A DNA stretch of 64,000 nt from Cellulosimicrobium cellulans (GCF_007679345.1 NZ_VEGH01000009.1:116389-180388), one strand, 5' to 3'. Counted from the stretch's first letter, positions 41,213-50,742 are shown. Notes: generated by a model from the letters alone, not told the origin. Numbers and translations are program-made.

Positions 41213-42439
41213 GTGCCCATCTCGACCTCGCCCGTGACCCGCATGCACCGCAGCGGCATCCGCACCCTCATGGAGCTCGCCATGCGCGACCCGGAGGCGA
41301 TCCGGCTGGAGATCGGCGAGCCCGACGTCCCCACCCCCGCGCACGTCGTGGCCGCCGCGGGCCGGGACGCCGCCGCGGGGCACACCGCGTACACGTCGAG
41401 CACCGGCACCCCGGAGCTCCGGGCCGCGCTGGCCGAGAAGGTGCGCCGGGTCAACGGCCTCGACGTCACGGCCTCGGACGTGGTCGTGACGCACGGCGCG
41501 ATGCACGGGCTCGCCATGGCGATCAACGCGCTCGCCGGCCCGGGCGACGAGGTGCTGCTGCCCGACCCCGAGTTCCCGAACTGGCGGATGGCCGCGGTCG
41601 CCGCCGGCGTCGGCGTCGCGACGTACCCGGCACACGCGGCGAACGGCTTCGTGCCGACCCTCGAGGACATCGCCGCGGCGATCACGCCCGCCACGCGGGT
41701 GATCGTCGTCTGCTCGCCGAACAACCCCACCGGCGCGATGTACCCGCCGGAGCTGCTGGCCGGCGTCGTCGAGCTCGCCCGCGAGCGGGACCTCTGGGTG
41801 TTCTCGGACGAGTGCTACGAGGCGATCACGTTCGACCGGCCGCACGCCAGCCCCGCTGCCTTCGACACCGACGGCCGGGTGCTGACCTTCTTCAGCTTCT
41901 CCAAGACCTACGCGATGACCGGCTGGCGGCTCGGCTACGTCGTCTCCCGGGACCCGGGCGTGATCGACCTGCTCGGCCAGGTCGCCGAGGCGACGGTCGC
42001 CTGCCCGTCGTCGGTGAGCCAGCGGGCCGCGCTCGCCGCGCTGACCGGCCCGCAGGACGACGTCGCGGCGGCCGTCGACTCGTACCGGGAGCGGCGCGAC
42101 GCCGCGGTCGCGCTGCTGGACGCGCGCGGCATCCCGTCCGTGCGGCCGCAGGGTGCGTTCTACCTGATGGTCGACGTGTCGGCCGCGATGGCCGACTCCG
42201 AGGCGTTCGCCCTGCGCCTGCTGGCCGACCGGCACGTGTCCGTGTCGCCGGGGTCGGCGTTCGGCCCGGGGGGCGAGGGCATGGTGCGGGTGTCGCTGGC
42301 CGCGGAGCGCGGCGCGCTGCTCGACGGCCTGTCCCTGCTGGCCGACGCGGTGGCCGACTGGTCCGCGACGGCGGCCACGGGCGCCCGGGCCGGCGCGGCC
42401 GTCGGCGGCGGTGCGCTGCACGGTGCCGCCGATTCGTAG
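41213..42439 (+). CDS. Class I/II PLP-dependent aminotransferase
   Basis: 408 residues, fold type I. LEIGEPDVPTPAHV at the N-terminus, TAYTSSTGTPELRAALA, the N of SPNNPTGAMY, DECYEAITFD, and the PLP lysine in FFSFSKTYAMTGWRLGY. This is the aspartate-aminotransferase superfamily; the amino acid used is unknown. Its place between pdxS and pdxT, the genes that make its cofactor, is notable. It has its own leaderless promoter with an operator-like palindrome. The C-terminal 30 residues are Ala/Gly-rich. Confidence 0.9.
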   Translation: MPISTSPVTRMHRSGIRTLMELAMRDPEAIRLEIGEPDVPTPAHVVAAAGRDAAAGHTAYTSSTGTPELRAALAEKVRRVNGLDVTASDVVVTHGAMHGLAMAINALAGPGDEVLLPDPEFPNWRMAAVAAGVGVATYPAHAANGFVPTLEDIAAAITPATRVIVVCSPNNPTGAMYPPELLAGVVELARERDLWVFSDECYEAITFDRPHASPAAFDTDGRVLTFFSFSKTYAMTGWRLGYVVSRDPGVIDLLGQVAEATVACPSSVSQRAALAALTGPQDDVAAAVDSYRERRDAAVALLDARGIPSVRPQGAFYLMVDVSAAMADSEAFALRLLADRHVSVSPGSAFGPGGEGMVRVSLAAERGALLDGLSLLADAVADWSATAATGARAGAAVGGGALHGAADS

Positions 42440-42442
42440 GAT
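42437..42442 (+). promoter_or_regulatory. -10 box (TAGGAT) of leaderless pdxT, made from the upstream stop codon
   Basis: TAGGAT ends 6 bases before the GTG at 42449. Its first three bases are the TAG stop of the aminotransferase gene. Confidence 0.55.
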
Positions 42443-42448
42443 GTGCGG

Positions 42449-43066
42449 GTGACCGCCACCCCCACCATCGGTGTCCTGGCCCTGCAGGGCGACGTCCGCG
42501 AGCACCTCGCCGCCCTGCGCGCGACCGGGGCCGAGGCCGTCCCGGTGCGCCGCGAGTCCGAGCTCGACGCCGTCGACGGCCTGGTGCTGCCCGGCGGCGA
42601 GTCGACGACGATCGACAAGCTGCTGCGCGCGTTCGACCTGGACGCGCCCGTGCGCGAGCGGCTCGAGGCGGGCATGCCCGCGTACGGGTCGTGCGCCGGG
42701 ATGATCCTGCTCGCCGACCGGATCGTCGGCGGGATCGACGGGCAGCGGACGCTGGGCGGGCTGGACGTCACCGTGCGGCGGAACGCGTTCGGGCGGCAGG
42801 TCGACTCGTTCGAGACGGACCTGACCATCGACGGCGTGCCGGACAGCGCGGCGGACCCGGTGCACGCCGTGTTCATCCGCGCGCCCTGGGTGGAGGAGGT
42901 CGGCCCGGCCGCGACCGCGCTCGCCCGCGTGGAGTCCGGGCCCGCCGCCGGTAGGATCGTCGCGGTGCGCCAGGGCTCGTTGCTCGCCACGTCCTTCCAC
43001 CCGGAGGTGACGGGGGACACGCGGGTGCACCGGCTGTTCGTCGAGATCGTCCGCGACGCCCTGTGA
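42449..43066 (+). CDS. pdxT: Pyridoxal 5'-phosphate synthase, glutaminase subunit PdxT
   Basis: Hydrolyses glutamine and channels ammonia to PdxS. 205 residues: [30 protein letters not shown], the catalytic Cys in YGSCAGMIL, and the His/Glu pair in [13 protein letters not shown] 42449 is preferred because it starts 6 bases after the -10 box and fits the family N-terminus; GTG 42443 in the same frame is the alternative. Confidence 0.96.
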   Translation: MTATPTIGVLALQGDVREHLAALRATGAEAVPVRRESELDAVDGLVLPGGESTTIDKLLRAFDLDAPVRERLEAGMPAYGSCAGMILLADRIVGGIDGQRTLGGLDVTVRRNAFGRQVDSFETDLTIDGVPDSAADPVHAVFIRAPWVEEVGPAATALARVESGPAAGRIVAVRQGSLLATSFHPEVTGDTRVHRLFVEIVRDAL

Positions 43067-43151
43067 GAGCGGGGGCGCGCTCCGCTGCCGGAGCGTGCCG
43101 CACCGCCGGCCCGGGCAGCGCCGGGGCGGCGCGGGAAACGAGAGGGAAGCG

Positions 43152-43907
43152 ATGTCGGGTCACTCCAAGTGGGCCACCACCAAGCACAAGAAGGCCGTGA
43201 TCGACGCGAAGCGCGGCAAGCTCTTCGCGAAGCTCATCAAGAACATCGAGGTCGCCGCGCGCACCGGCGGCGGTGACCCCGCGGGCAACCCGACGCTGTT
43301 CGACGCCATCCAGAAGGCCAAGAAGACCTCGGTCCCCAACGACAACATCGAGCGCGCCGTCAAGCGCGGCTCGGGTGCCGAGGCCGGCGGCGCGGACTAC
43401 CAGACGATCCTCTACGAGGGCTACGGCCCCGGCGGCGTCGCGTTCCTGGTCGAGTGCCTCACCGACAACCGGAACCGCGCCGCGGCCGACGTGCGCGTCG
43501 CGTTCACCCGCAGCGGCGGCCAGATGGCCGACCCGGGCTCGGTGGCGTACCTGTTCTCGCGCAAGGGCGTCGTCATGGTCCCCAAGGAGGGCACCACCGA
43601 GGACGACGTCATGCTGACCGTGCTCGACGCGGGCGCCGAGGAGGTCAACGACGCGGGCGAGGCCTTCGAGGTGCTGTCCGAGGCGACCGACCTCGTCAAG
43701 GTGCGCACGGCGCTGCAGGAGGCCGGCATCGAGTACGACTCCGCCGACGTCGTGTTCTACCCGGCCACCCAGATCGAGGTGGACGCCGAGGGCGCCCGCA
43801 AGGTCCTGCGCCTGATCGACGCGCTCGAGGACTCGGACGACGTGCAGAACGTCTACGCGAACTTCGACGCCTCCGACGAGGTCATGGCGGAGCTCGAGGA
43901 CGACTGA
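43152..43907 (+). CDS. yebC: YebC/PmpR-family protein
   Basis: 251 residues. [20 protein letters not shown] is the family signature start, followed by [35 protein letters not shown] and [15 protein letters not shown]. The family was long annotated as transcriptional regulators; recent work links it to translation through difficult stretches such as prolines. The ATG has AGAGGGAAG upstream. Conserved neighbour of ruvC. Confidence 0.96.
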   Translation: MSGHSKWATTKHKKAVIDAKRGKLFAKLIKNIEVAARTGGGDPAGNPTLFDAIQKAKKTSVPNDNIERAVKRGSGAEAGGADYQTILYEGYGPGGVAFLVECLTDNRNRAAADVRVAFTRSGGQMADPGSVAYLFSRKGVVMVPKEGTTEDDVMLTVLDAGAEEVNDAGEAFEVLSEATDLVKVRTALQEAGIEYDSADVVFYPATQIEVDAEGARKVLRLIDALEDSDDVQNVYANFDASDEVMAELEDD

Positions 43908-43922
43908 CCCCCGAGCACGCGC

Positions 43923-43957
43923 GACGCCCCGCCCCGGACCTCCGGGTGCGGGGCGTC
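43923..43957 (+). terminator. Terminator of yebC
   Basis: A 10-bp outer stem (43923-43932 and 43948-43957) encloses an inner 6-bp hairpin CCCGGA/TCCGGG. Confidence 0.75.
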
Positions 43958-44012
43958 GTCGCGTCCGGGGTCGCGCGCCGTCCGCGCGCGCAGGCCCCGC
44001 GAGCCGCCGTGT

Positions 44013-44060
44013 GGATCCATTCGTACCGACACGCCCGCGCGTGTCGGTACGAGTGGATCC
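44013..44060. repeat. Long inverted repeat, 22-bp arms, upstream of ruvC
   Basis: Arms 44013-44034 and 44039-44060 pair with one G-T type mismatch around the loop CCGC. The inner part is CCGACACGC/GCGTGTCGG and the outer ends are GGATCC. It lies between the yebC terminator and the ruvC -10 region. The CCGACACG/CGTGTCGG core is shared with the inverted repeat at 63886-63932. Confidence 0.85.
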
Positions 44061-44082
44061 GGACGCAGCAGGGTCGGGCTGC

Positions 44083-44088
44083 GAGGAT
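44083..44088 (+). promoter_or_regulatory. Possible -10 box (GAGGAT) of leaderless ruvC
   Basis: GAGGAT, one base from TANNNT-like boxes such as TAGGAT, ends 6 bases before the GTG start. Confidence 0.35.
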
Positions 44089-44094
44089 GGGGGC

Positions 44095-44667
44095 GTGCGC
44101 GTACTCGGTGTGGACCCCGGACTCACCCGCTGCGGGCTGGGCGTGGTCGACGGGCTGCCCGGCCGGAAGGTGCGGATGGTGGCAGTCGGGGTCGCGCAGA
44201 GCCTGCCGGCCGCGGACATCGACCAGCGGCTGCTCGTCATCGCCGCGACCATCGACGAGTGGCTCGAGGAGCACGCCCCCGACGCCCTCGCGGTCGAGCG
44301 GGTGTTCGCCCAGCACAACGTCAGCACCGTGATGGGCACCGCGCAGGTGGCCGGCATCGCGATGCTCGCGGCCGCGCGCCGGAAGATCCCCGTCGCGATG
44401 CACACGCCGTCCGAGGTGAAGGCCGCGGTCACCGGGAGCGGCCGGGCGGAGAAGCCGCAGGTGCAGTCGATGGTGCAGCGGCTGCTGTCGCTCGACGAGC
44501 TGCCCCGCCCCGCGGACGCCGCGGACGCGCTCGCCCTGGCGATCTGCCACCTCTGGCGCCCGGCCGGCGCGGTCGGCGCCCCGCAGCGGGCCCCGGGCTC
44601 GATGACGGCGGCGCAGCGCGCGTGGGCGCAGGCGGAGCAGGCCGCCCGCCGGGTCCCGTCCCGCTGA
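44095..44667 (+). CDS. ruvC: Crossover junction endodeoxyribonuclease RuvC
   Basis: Resolves Holliday junctions by paired nicks after RuvAB branch migration. 190 residues. Catalytic acidic residues are visible in [12 protein letters not shown] (first Asp), [14 protein letters not shown] (Glu), and near the end [14 protein letters not shown] (two Asp). GTG 44095 fits the conserved N-terminus and leaderless layout. ruvA follows after a 105-bp gap with its own regulatory site. Confidence 0.97.
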   Translation: MRVLGVDPGLTRCGLGVVDGLPGRKVRMVAVGVAQSLPAADIDQRLLVIAATIDEWLEEHAPDALAVERVFAQHNVSTVMGTAQVAGIAMLAAARRKIPVAMHTPSEVKAAVTGSGRAEKPQVQSMVQRLLSLDELPRPADAADALALAICHLWRPAGAVGAPQRAPGSMTAAQRAWAQAEQAARRVPSR

Positions 44668-44684
44668 CGTCGGCCGCGTGTCGT

Positions 44685-44700
44685 TCGTACACGTGTTCGC
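44685..44700. promoter_or_regulatory. Near-consensus LexA (SOS) box upstream of ruvA
   Basis: TCGTACACGTGTTCGC against the actinobacterial consensus TCGAACNNNNGTTCGA: two differences. It is followed 8 bases later by CAGACT (44709-44714), a possible -10 box, so LexA bound here would cover the promoter. Confidence 0.5.
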
Positions 44701-44772
44701 ACGCGTGGCAGACTGCACCGCGGGCGCCCGGCCACCGCGGTCGCGCGTCGTCCGCGACTGGGAGGAGCCGCA

Positions 44773-45393
44773 GTGATCGCCTCGGTGCACGGGACGGTGC
44801 AGGCCGTGCGGCTGGACGCCGCCGTGGTGGAGGTCAACGGCGTCGGCATGCTCGTGCAGGCGACCCCCGCGACGCTGGCGGGCCTGCGGGTCGGGGCGAC
44901 CGCCACGCTGCACACCTCGCTGGTGGTGCGCGAGGACGCGCTGACGCTGTTCGGGTTCGCCGACGACGACGAGCGCGAGGTGTTCGAGGTGGTGCAGCAG
45001 GTCAGCGGCGTCGGCCCCCGGCTCGCGCTGGCGATGCTCGCGGTGCACACGCCGGACGGGCTGCGCCGCGCGGTCGCCACCGAGGACCTCGCGGCGCTCA
45101 AGCGGGTGCCGGGCATCGGGCAGAAGGGCGCGCAGCGGATCGTGCTGGAGCTCGCCGACCGGCTCGGCGCCCCGGCCCCGGTCGCGCCGGCCGGCGGGGT
45201 CGCGGCCCCCGCCGGGCCTCCGGACCGGCGCGACCAGGTCGTCGACGCGCTGGTGGGCCTCGGCTGGAACCAGAAGGCGGCGACGGACGCGGTGGCGACG
45301 GTGCTGGACGGCACCGAGGAGCCGGTCGGGGAGGCGGAGGTCGCGGGCGTGCTGCGCGCGGCGCTGCGCACGCTGGGCGGCGGCCGTGGTTGA
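44773..45393 (+). CDS. ruvA: Holliday junction branch migration protein RuvA
   Basis: 206 residues: N-terminal OB domain ([20 protein letters not shown]), two HhH motifs ([14 protein letters not shown] and [16 protein letters not shown]) and the C-terminal domain III ([20 protein letters not shown]) that drives RuvB. GTG 44773 follows GGAGGAG. ruvB overlaps its end by 8 bases. Confidence 0.97.
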   Translation: MIASVHGTVQAVRLDAAVVEVNGVGMLVQATPATLAGLRVGATATLHTSLVVREDALTLFGFADDDEREVFEVVQQVSGVGPRLALAMLAVHTPDGLRRAVATEDLAALKRVPGIGQKGAQRIVLELADRLGAPAPVAPAGGVAAPAGPPDRRDQVVDALVGLGWNQKAATDAVATVLDGTEEPVGEAEVAGVLRAALRTLGGGRG

Positions 45394-46441
45394 CGAGACC
45401 GACCTCGGCGTGGACGTCGACCCCGCGGACTCGGTCGTCCGCCCGGGCGCCGACGACCTGGAGCGCGCCGCCGAGGCCGCGCTGCGCCCGCGGCACCTCG
45501 ACGAGTTCGTCGGCCAGAAGGTCGTCCGCGAGCAGCTGTCGCTGGTGCTGCAGGCGGCGCTCGGGCGCGGACGCGCCCCCGACCACGTGCTGCTCTCCGG
45601 CCCGCCCGGGCTCGGCAAGACGACGCTCGCCATGATCATCGCGGCGGAGCTCGGCACCTCGCTGCGCGTCACCAGCGGGCCCGCGATCCAGCACGCCGGC
45701 GACCTCGCCGCGATCCTGTCCTCCCTGGAGGAGGGCGAGGTGCTGTTCCTGGACGAGATCCACCGGCTCGCGCGGCCCGCCGAGGAGCTGCTGTACGTCG
45801 CGATGGAGGACTTCCGCGTCGACGTCGTGGTGGGCAAGGGGGCGGGGGCGAGCGCGATCCCGCTGGCCCTGCCGCCGTTCACGGTCGTCGGCGCCACCAC
45901 CCGCGCGGGGCTGCTGCCGGCGCCGCTGCGCGACCGGTTCGGGTTCACCGGCCACCTCGACTTCTACGCCGACGACGAGCTGGAGCGCGTGCTGCTCCGG
46001 TCCGCCGGGCTGCTCGGCGTGCCGCTGGCACCCGAGGCCGCGGCGGAGATCGCGTCCCGGTCCCGCGGCACGCCGCGCATCGCCAACCGGCTGCTGCGCC
46101 GGGTGCGCGACTGGGCGCAGGTGCGCGGCGACGGCAACCTGTCGCTCGACGCGGCCCGCGCGGCCCTCGAGGTCTACGAGGTGGACCGCCGCGGGCTCGA
46201 CCGGCTCGACCGGTCGGTGCTGACGGCGCTGTGCACCCGGTTCGGCGGCGGGCCGGTCGGGCTCACCACGCTGGCGGTCGCCGTGGGCGAGGAGCCGGAG
46301 ACGGTCGAGACCGTCGCGGAGCCTTTCCTGGTCCGCGAGGGGCTGATCGGCCGGACGCCCCGCGGCCGGGTCGCGACGCCGGACGCCTGGGCGCACCTGG
46401 GTCTGTCGGCGCCCGTGCCCACGGATACGCTGTTCGGCTGA
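45386..46441 (+). CDS. ruvB: Holliday junction branch migration ATPase RuvB
   Basis: 351 residues, hexameric AAA+ motor. [20 protein letters not shown], Walker [12 protein letters not shown], Walker [10 protein letters not shown], sensor 1 [18 protein letters not shown] and the C-terminal winged helix ([20 protein letters not shown]). GTG 45386 overlaps ruvA. Confidence 0.98.
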   Translation: MVDETDLGVDVDPADSVVRPGADDLERAAEAALRPRHLDEFVGQKVVREQLSLVLQAALGRGRAPDHVLLSGPPGLGKTTLAMIIAAELGTSLRVTSGPAIQHAGDLAAILSSLEEGEVLFLDEIHRLARPAEELLYVAMEDFRVDVVVGKGAGASAIPLALPPFTVVGATTRAGLLPAPLRDRFGFTGHLDFYADDELERVLLRSAGLLGVPLAPEAAAEIASRSRGTPRIANRLLRRVRDWAQVRGDGNLSLDAARAALEVYEVDRRGLDRLDRSVLTALCTRFGGGPVGLTTLAVAVGEEPETVETVAEPFLVREGLIGRTPRGRVATPDAWAHLGLSAPVPTDTLFG

Positions 46442-46529
46442 GACCCCGCGCGCCGCGGGCCGCCGAACAGGTCCCGCACAGGGAACCGCCGCGCGCCCGC
46501 AGTCGTTAGGAGCCCGGAGCCGTGGCGCC

Positions 46530-46535
46530 TAGACT
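46530..46535 (+). promoter_or_regulatory. -10 box (TAGACT) of yajC
   Basis: TAGACT would give a leader of about 32 bases, with AGGAG at 46558-46562 as ribosome-binding site for GTG 46573. Confidence 0.5.
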
Positions 46536-46572
46536 GCGGCCGACGTCGTACGCAGTCAGGAGCTGTTTCCTC

Positions 46573-46992
46573 GTGGACTTCTCGTTCCTCATCATCCTCG
46601 CCATCGGGGCCGTGGCGCTGTTCCTCATGAGCAGCCGCCAGCGCAAGGCGCAGCGGGAGCAGCTCAGCTTCCGCGACAACCTGCAGCCCGGGCAGCGCGT
46701 GATGACCGGGTCCGGCATGTACGGCACCGTCGTCGAGGTCGACGGCGACGAGGTCACGCTCGAGTCGACGCCCGGCAACGAGTCCGTGTGGATCAAGGCC
46801 GCGATCGCGCGCCTCGTCGAGCCGCCGGTGGACGAGGAGTCCGAGGTCGACGAGGACGCCGAGGACGACGTCGAGTGGCGTGACGAGCCGGGCGCCGTCC
46901 CGCCGGGCCGGATCGACGTCCCGGACGACCTCTCCTCGCTGCAGCCGCCGCGCGACGACGAGGGCCCCGACACCAAGAAGTCCCAGCAGTAG
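46573..46992 (+). CDS. yajC: Preprotein translocase subunit YajC
   Basis: 139 residues: one N-terminal membrane helix (FLIILAIGAVALFLMSS), then the family core SFRDNLQPGQRVMTGSGMYG and VTLESTPGNESVWIKAAIAR, then an acidic tail. It joins SecD and SecF as the auxiliary Sec complex. Upstream in-frame codons to 46522 are rejected because they precede the -10 box. Confidence 0.95.
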   Translation: MDFSFLIILAIGAVALFLMSSRQRKAQREQLSFRDNLQPGQRVMTGSGMYGTVVEVDGDEVTLESTPGNESVWIKAAIARLVEPPVDEESEVDEDAEDDVEWRDEPGAVPPGRIDVPDDLSSLQPPRDDEGPDTKKSQQ

Positions 46993-47045
46993 TCGACCGG
47001 GCGTCCCGCCCCCGCCGAGCGCGGGGGACGGGGCGCCCTTCATCC

Positions 47046-47072
47046 GCACCGCCCGCCGTCCGCGGGCGGTGC
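47046..47072 (+). terminator. Hairpin between yajC and secD
   Basis: A perfect 11-bp stem (47046-47056 and 47062-47072) with a 5-base loop, 23 bases before the TTG of secD. It may terminate, attenuate, or protect the secD message. Confidence 0.5.
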
Positions 47073-47094
47073 GCGCACGAGAGAAGACGGTCCG

Positions 47095-48951
47095 TTGGCC
47101 CCACCCACACGCCGCCGCCACCCGGCGCGCATCCTGCTCACGCTCGCCGTGATCACGGTCGCCGTGTTCGGCGCGATCTTCGCCGGCACCAAGCTGTCGG
47201 ACGCGACCTGGACGCCCAAGCTCGCCCTCGACCTCGAGGGCGGCACCCAGCTCATCCTGGCGCCGGTCGCGCAGGACGAGTCCCGCGTCACCTCGGAGAC
47301 CATCGCGCAGGCGATCGAGGTCATCCGGCAGCGCGTCGACTCGTCCGGCGTCGCCGAGGCGGAGATCAGCTCGCAGGGCGGGTCCAACATCGTCGTGGCC
47401 CTCCCCGGCCGCCCGAGCGAGGAGACGCTGGACCTCGTCCGCACCTCCGCGCAGATGGAGTTCCGGCCGGTCCTGACCTACGGCGCCGCGACGCCGACGG
47501 CGACGCCGTCGGCGAGCCCGACGGACGGCGCGACCGAGCCCTCGGACCAGCCGACGAAGGCGGCCCCGGACTCCGCGAGCGACGCCGAGTACTACATCAC
47601 CCCCGCCGTGCAGGCGGAGTACGACGCCCTCGACTGCACCGACCCGGCGAACCTGACGGGCGGCAAGCAGAGCGCGGCGGACGAGGTGCTCGTGACCTGC
47701 GACCCCGACGGCACGGTCAAGTACGTCCTGGGCCCGGTCGAGGTGGAGGGCTCGCACATCGCGAACGCCAGCTCCGGCCTGCGGGTCAGCCAGTCCGGCG
47801 CCGTCACCAACGAGTGGGCCGTGAACCTGGAGTTCGACCGCACCGGCACCCGCCAGTTCGCGGACGTCACCGAGCGGCTGCAGGGCCTGTCCTCGCCGCA
47901 GAACCAGTTCGCGATCGTGCTCGACGGGCTGGTCATCTCGGCCCCGTCGCTCGACCCGGGCGTCATCATCTCGGACGGCAAGGCGGAGATCTCCGGCTCG
48001 TTCACCCGCGACTCCGCGACCGCGCTCGCCAACCAGCTGAAGTTCGGCGCGCTGCCGCTGAGCTTCGAGGTGCAGAGCGAGGAGCAGATCTCCGCGACGC
48101 TCGGCTCCGAGCAGCTCGAGAAGGGCCTGATCGCCGGCCTCATCGGCCTGATCCTGGTCGTCGTCTACTCGCTGTTCCAGTACCGCGCGCTCGGCCTGGT
48201 GACGGTCGCGTCGCTCGTCATCGCGGCGGTGCTCACCTACGGCGTCATCACCCTGCTGTCCTGGACGCAGGGCTACCGCCTGTCGCTGCCCGGCGTCGCC
48301 GGGCTGATCGTGGCCATCGGCATCACGGCGGACTCGTTCATCGTGTACTTCGAGCGGATCCGCGACGAGCTGCGCGAGGGCCGGACGCTGGTCGCCGCCG
48401 TCGACCGCGCCTGGGAGCGCGCGCGCCGGACGATCCTGGCGTCCGACGCGGTCAACTTCCTCGCCGCCCTGGTGCTCTACTTCCTGGCGGTCGGGTCGGT
48501 GCGCGGCTTCGCGTTCACCCTCGGCCTCACCACGCTGCTCGACCTGCTCATCGTGTTCACCTTCACCCACCCGGTGATGCGCCTGATCGCGAAGACCCGG
48601 TTCTTCGGCAGCGGGCACCCGCTGTCCGGCCTGGACCCCCGCCGGCTCGGCGCGCCCGAGTCGACCCGCTACGTCGGCCGCGGCCGCGTGGTGACGGGCC
48701 GCCGCGCGGACGGCGACGCCCCCGCGGCGGAGCCCGCCGACCTCGACGCCCGCACGTCCACGCTGGTGGCGGCCCCGGTCGGCGCGGGCGGCACGATCGC
48801 CGAGCGCCGCGCCGCCGCGCGCGCCGCGCAGGCCGAGGCGGAGGCCGGACCCCCGGCCGACGACGCCGGGAGCCCCGGCACGACCGACACCGACGACGCA
48901 CCCGACGGCAGCACCCCCGCCGCGCGACGCACCGAGGGGAGCGAGTCCTGA
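47095..48951 (+). CDS. secD: Protein translocase subunit SecD
   Basis: 618 residues, six transmembrane helices, uses proton flow to help pull proteins out of the Sec channel. LALDLEGGTQLILAP is the family motif (D-L-x-G-G), with RQRVDSSGVAEAEIS and IGITADSFIVYFERIRDE in the membrane domain. A Thr/Pro/Ser-rich stretch near residues 137-160 is a low-complexity insertion in the periplasmic-side domain. The TTG start is rare here and is supported by GAGAAGA upstream and by family alignment. secF overlaps by TGATG. Confidence 0.96.
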   Translation: MAPPTRRRHPARILLTLAVITVAVFGAIFAGTKLSDATWTPKLALDLEGGTQLILAPVAQDESRVTSETIAQAIEVIRQRVDSSGVAEAEISSQGGSNIVVALPGRPSEETLDLVRTSAQMEFRPVLTYGAATPTATPSASPTDGATEPSDQPTKAAPDSASDAEYYITPAVQAEYDALDCTDPANLTGGKQSAADEVLVTCDPDGTVKYVLGPVEVEGSHIANASSGLRVSQSGAVTNEWAVNLEFDRTGTRQFADVTERLQGLSSPQNQFAIVLDGLVISAPSLDPGVIISDGKAEISGSFTRDSATALANQLKFGALPLSFEVQSEEQISATLGSEQLEKGLIAGLIGLILVVVYSLFQYRALGLVTVASLVIAAVLTYGVITLLSWTQGYRLSLPGVAGLIVAIGITADSFIVYFERIRDELREGRTLVAAVDRAWERARRTILASDAVNFLAALVLYFLAVGSVRGFAFTLGLTTLLDLLIVFTFTHPVMRLIAKTRFFGSGHPLSGLDPRRLGAPESTRYVGRGRVVTGRRADGDAPAAEPADLDARTSTLVAAPVGAGGTIAERRAAARAAQAEAEAGPPADDAGSPGTTDTDDAPDGSTPAARRTEGSES

Positions 48952-50057
48952 TGGCCGTCAACTTCGCCCAGTGGGGCAACGACCTGTACACGGGCCGCCG
49001 CTCGTACGACATCGTCGGCCGGCGCCGCACCTGGTTCCTGATCTCCGGGATCCTGGTGCTGCTCTCGATCGTCCTGCTGTTCAAGCCGGGGCTGCACCCG
49101 GGCATCGAGTTCCGCGGCGGCTCGCAGTTCACCGTCTCGAACGTCTCGACCACCGACCAGCAGCCCGCCATCGACGCGGTCACCGAGATCGCGCCGGAGG
49201 AGGTGCCGCGCGTCAGCAACGTCGGCTCGTCGACGCTGCGCGTCCAGACGTCCGAGCTCACGAACGACCAGGTCACGCAGGTCCGCACGGCGCTCGAGGA
49301 CGCCTACGGCGTGTCCGAGGACGACGTCGCGAGCTCGTTCATCGGGCCCACCTGGGGTGCGGACGTCTCCAAGAAGGCCGCGACCTCGCTGGTCGTGTTC
49401 CTGGTGCTCGTCAGCATCGTGATGACCGTGTACTTCCGGAACTGGCGGATGGCCGTGGCCGCGATCGTCGCGCTGTTCCACGACATCCTCATCACGGCCG
49501 GCGTGTACGCCGCGATCGGCTGGGAGGTCACGCCGGCGACGGTGATCGGCTTCCTCACGATCCTCGGGTACTCGATCTACGACACCGTCGTGGTGTTCGA
49601 CAAGGTGCGGGAGAACACCGCCGGGATCACCGACCAGACGCGCGCGACCTACGAGGAGCGCGCCAACCTGGCGGTCAACCAGACGCTGGTCCGCTCGATC
49701 AACACCTCGGTGGTCGCGCTGCTGCCCGTCGCGGGCATCCTGTTCATCGGGGCGTTCGTGCTCGGCGCCGGCACGCTGCGCGACATCGCGCTCGCGCTGT
49801 TCGTCGGCATGATCGTCGGCGCGTTCTCCTCGATCTTCCTGGCGACGCCGCTCGAGGTGGTGCTCCGCCTGCGCGAGCAGCCGATCCGCGAGCACACGGC
49901 GAAGGTGCTGGCCGCGCGCAGGCGGCTCACCGACGGCGGGCTGGACGAGGACGCGTCCTCGGAGGAGGTCGCGGTCGCGCGGTTCACGGGCCAGGTCCGG
50001 CCGGGTGGCCACCAGGGAGTCGCGGCGCAGCCGCGCAGGAAGAAGGGCCGGCGATGA
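48951..50057 (+). CDS. secF: Protein translocase subunit SecF
   Basis: 368 residues, six transmembrane helices, partner of SecD. FKPGLHPGIEFRGGSQFTV after helix 1, then FLTILGYSIYDTVVVFDKVRENT and LALFVGMIVGAFSSIFLATP in the membrane domain. The C-terminus is a basic tail (RRKKGRR). Starts by overlap with secD and ends overlapping apt. Confidence 0.97.
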   Translation: MAVNFAQWGNDLYTGRRSYDIVGRRRTWFLISGILVLLSIVLLFKPGLHPGIEFRGGSQFTVSNVSTTDQQPAIDAVTEIAPEEVPRVSNVGSSTLRVQTSELTNDQVTQVRTALEDAYGVSEDDVASSFIGPTWGADVSKKAATSLVVFLVLVSIVMTVYFRNWRMAVAAIVALFHDILITAGVYAAIGWEVTPATVIGFLTILGYSIYDTVVVFDKVRENTAGITDQTRATYEERANLAVNQTLVRSINTSVVALLPVAGILFIGAFVLGAGTLRDIALALFVGMIVGAFSSIFLATPLEVVLRLREQPIREHTAKVLAARRRLTDGGLDEDASSEEVAVARFTGQVRPGGHQGVAAQPRRKKGRR

Positions 50058-50623
50058 GCGGCGTGCAGGACCTGAGCGGGCAGGGCCTCCGGCTGACGGG
50101 CCAGGCGCTCGTCGACCGGGTCGAGGCGCTCGTGCGCAGCGTGCCCGACTACCCGACGCCGGGCGTGGTGTTCAAGGACATCACGCCGCTGCTCGCGGAC
50201 GGCCCGGCGTTCGACGCCGTGGTGCGCGAGATGGCCGCCCGCGTCCCGGGCCCGGTCGACCTGGTCGCCGGCATGGAGGCGCGCGGGTTCATCCTCGCCG
50301 CACCGGTCGCCATGGCGCTGGGTGCCGGCTTCCTGCCGGTGCGCAAGGCCGGCAAGCTGCCCGGGCCGACCGCCCGTCGGGACTACGAGCTCGAGTACGG
50401 CGCGGCCTCGGTCGAGCTGCACCCGTTCACGGTGCCGGCCGGCTCACGGGTGCTGGTCGTCGACGACGTGCTCGCCACCGGCGGCACCGCGCAGGCGACC
50501 GTCGAGCTGCTGGAGGAGTGCGGGGCCGAGGTCGTCGGTCTGTCGTTCCTCATGGACCTCACGTTCCTGCCGGGCCGGTCGCGGCTCGCGGGACGGCACG
50601 TGGACGCGCTGCTGGCCGTCTGA
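50054..50623 (+). CDS. apt: Adenine phosphoribosyltransferase
   Basis: Salvages adenine to AMP using PRPP. 189 residues: VPDYPTPGVVFKDITPLLAD at the N-terminus, GMEARGFILAAPVA, and the PRPP motif RVLVVDDVLATGGTAQA. It overlaps secF by 4 bases, as in other actinobacteria, where secDF-apt-rel is conserved. Confidence 0.97.
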   Translation: MSGVQDLSGQGLRLTGQALVDRVEALVRSVPDYPTPGVVFKDITPLLADGPAFDAVVREMAARVPGPVDLVAGMEARGFILAAPVAMALGAGFLPVRKAGKLPGPTARRDYELEYGAASVELHPFTVPAGSRVLVVDDVLATGGTAQATVELLEECGAEVVGLSFLMDLTFLPGRSRLAGRHVDALLAV

Positions 50624-50636
50624 GGCTCCCGTCGTC

Positions 50637-50674
50637 CCGCACGCCGTCGCCCCGCCCGGGGCGGCGGCGTGCGG
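50637..50674 (+). terminator. Terminator of the yajC/secDF-apt unit
   Basis: An 18-bp stem (50637-50654 and 50657-50674) with one wobble pair, 13 bases after the apt stop. Confidence 0.75.
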
Positions 50675-50736
50675 TGCTCCCCGGGCGCGCCGGTGCGCGG
50701 GTGGCGGCCGTGACGCGGACTGCGGCGGCGACGCCG

Positions 50737-50742
50737 TAGAAT
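50737..50742 (+). promoter_or_regulatory. -10 box (TAGAAT) of rel
   Basis: TAGAAT is the closest to TATAAT in this gap. It would give a leader of about 78 bases before the ATG at 50827. Confidence 0.5.
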
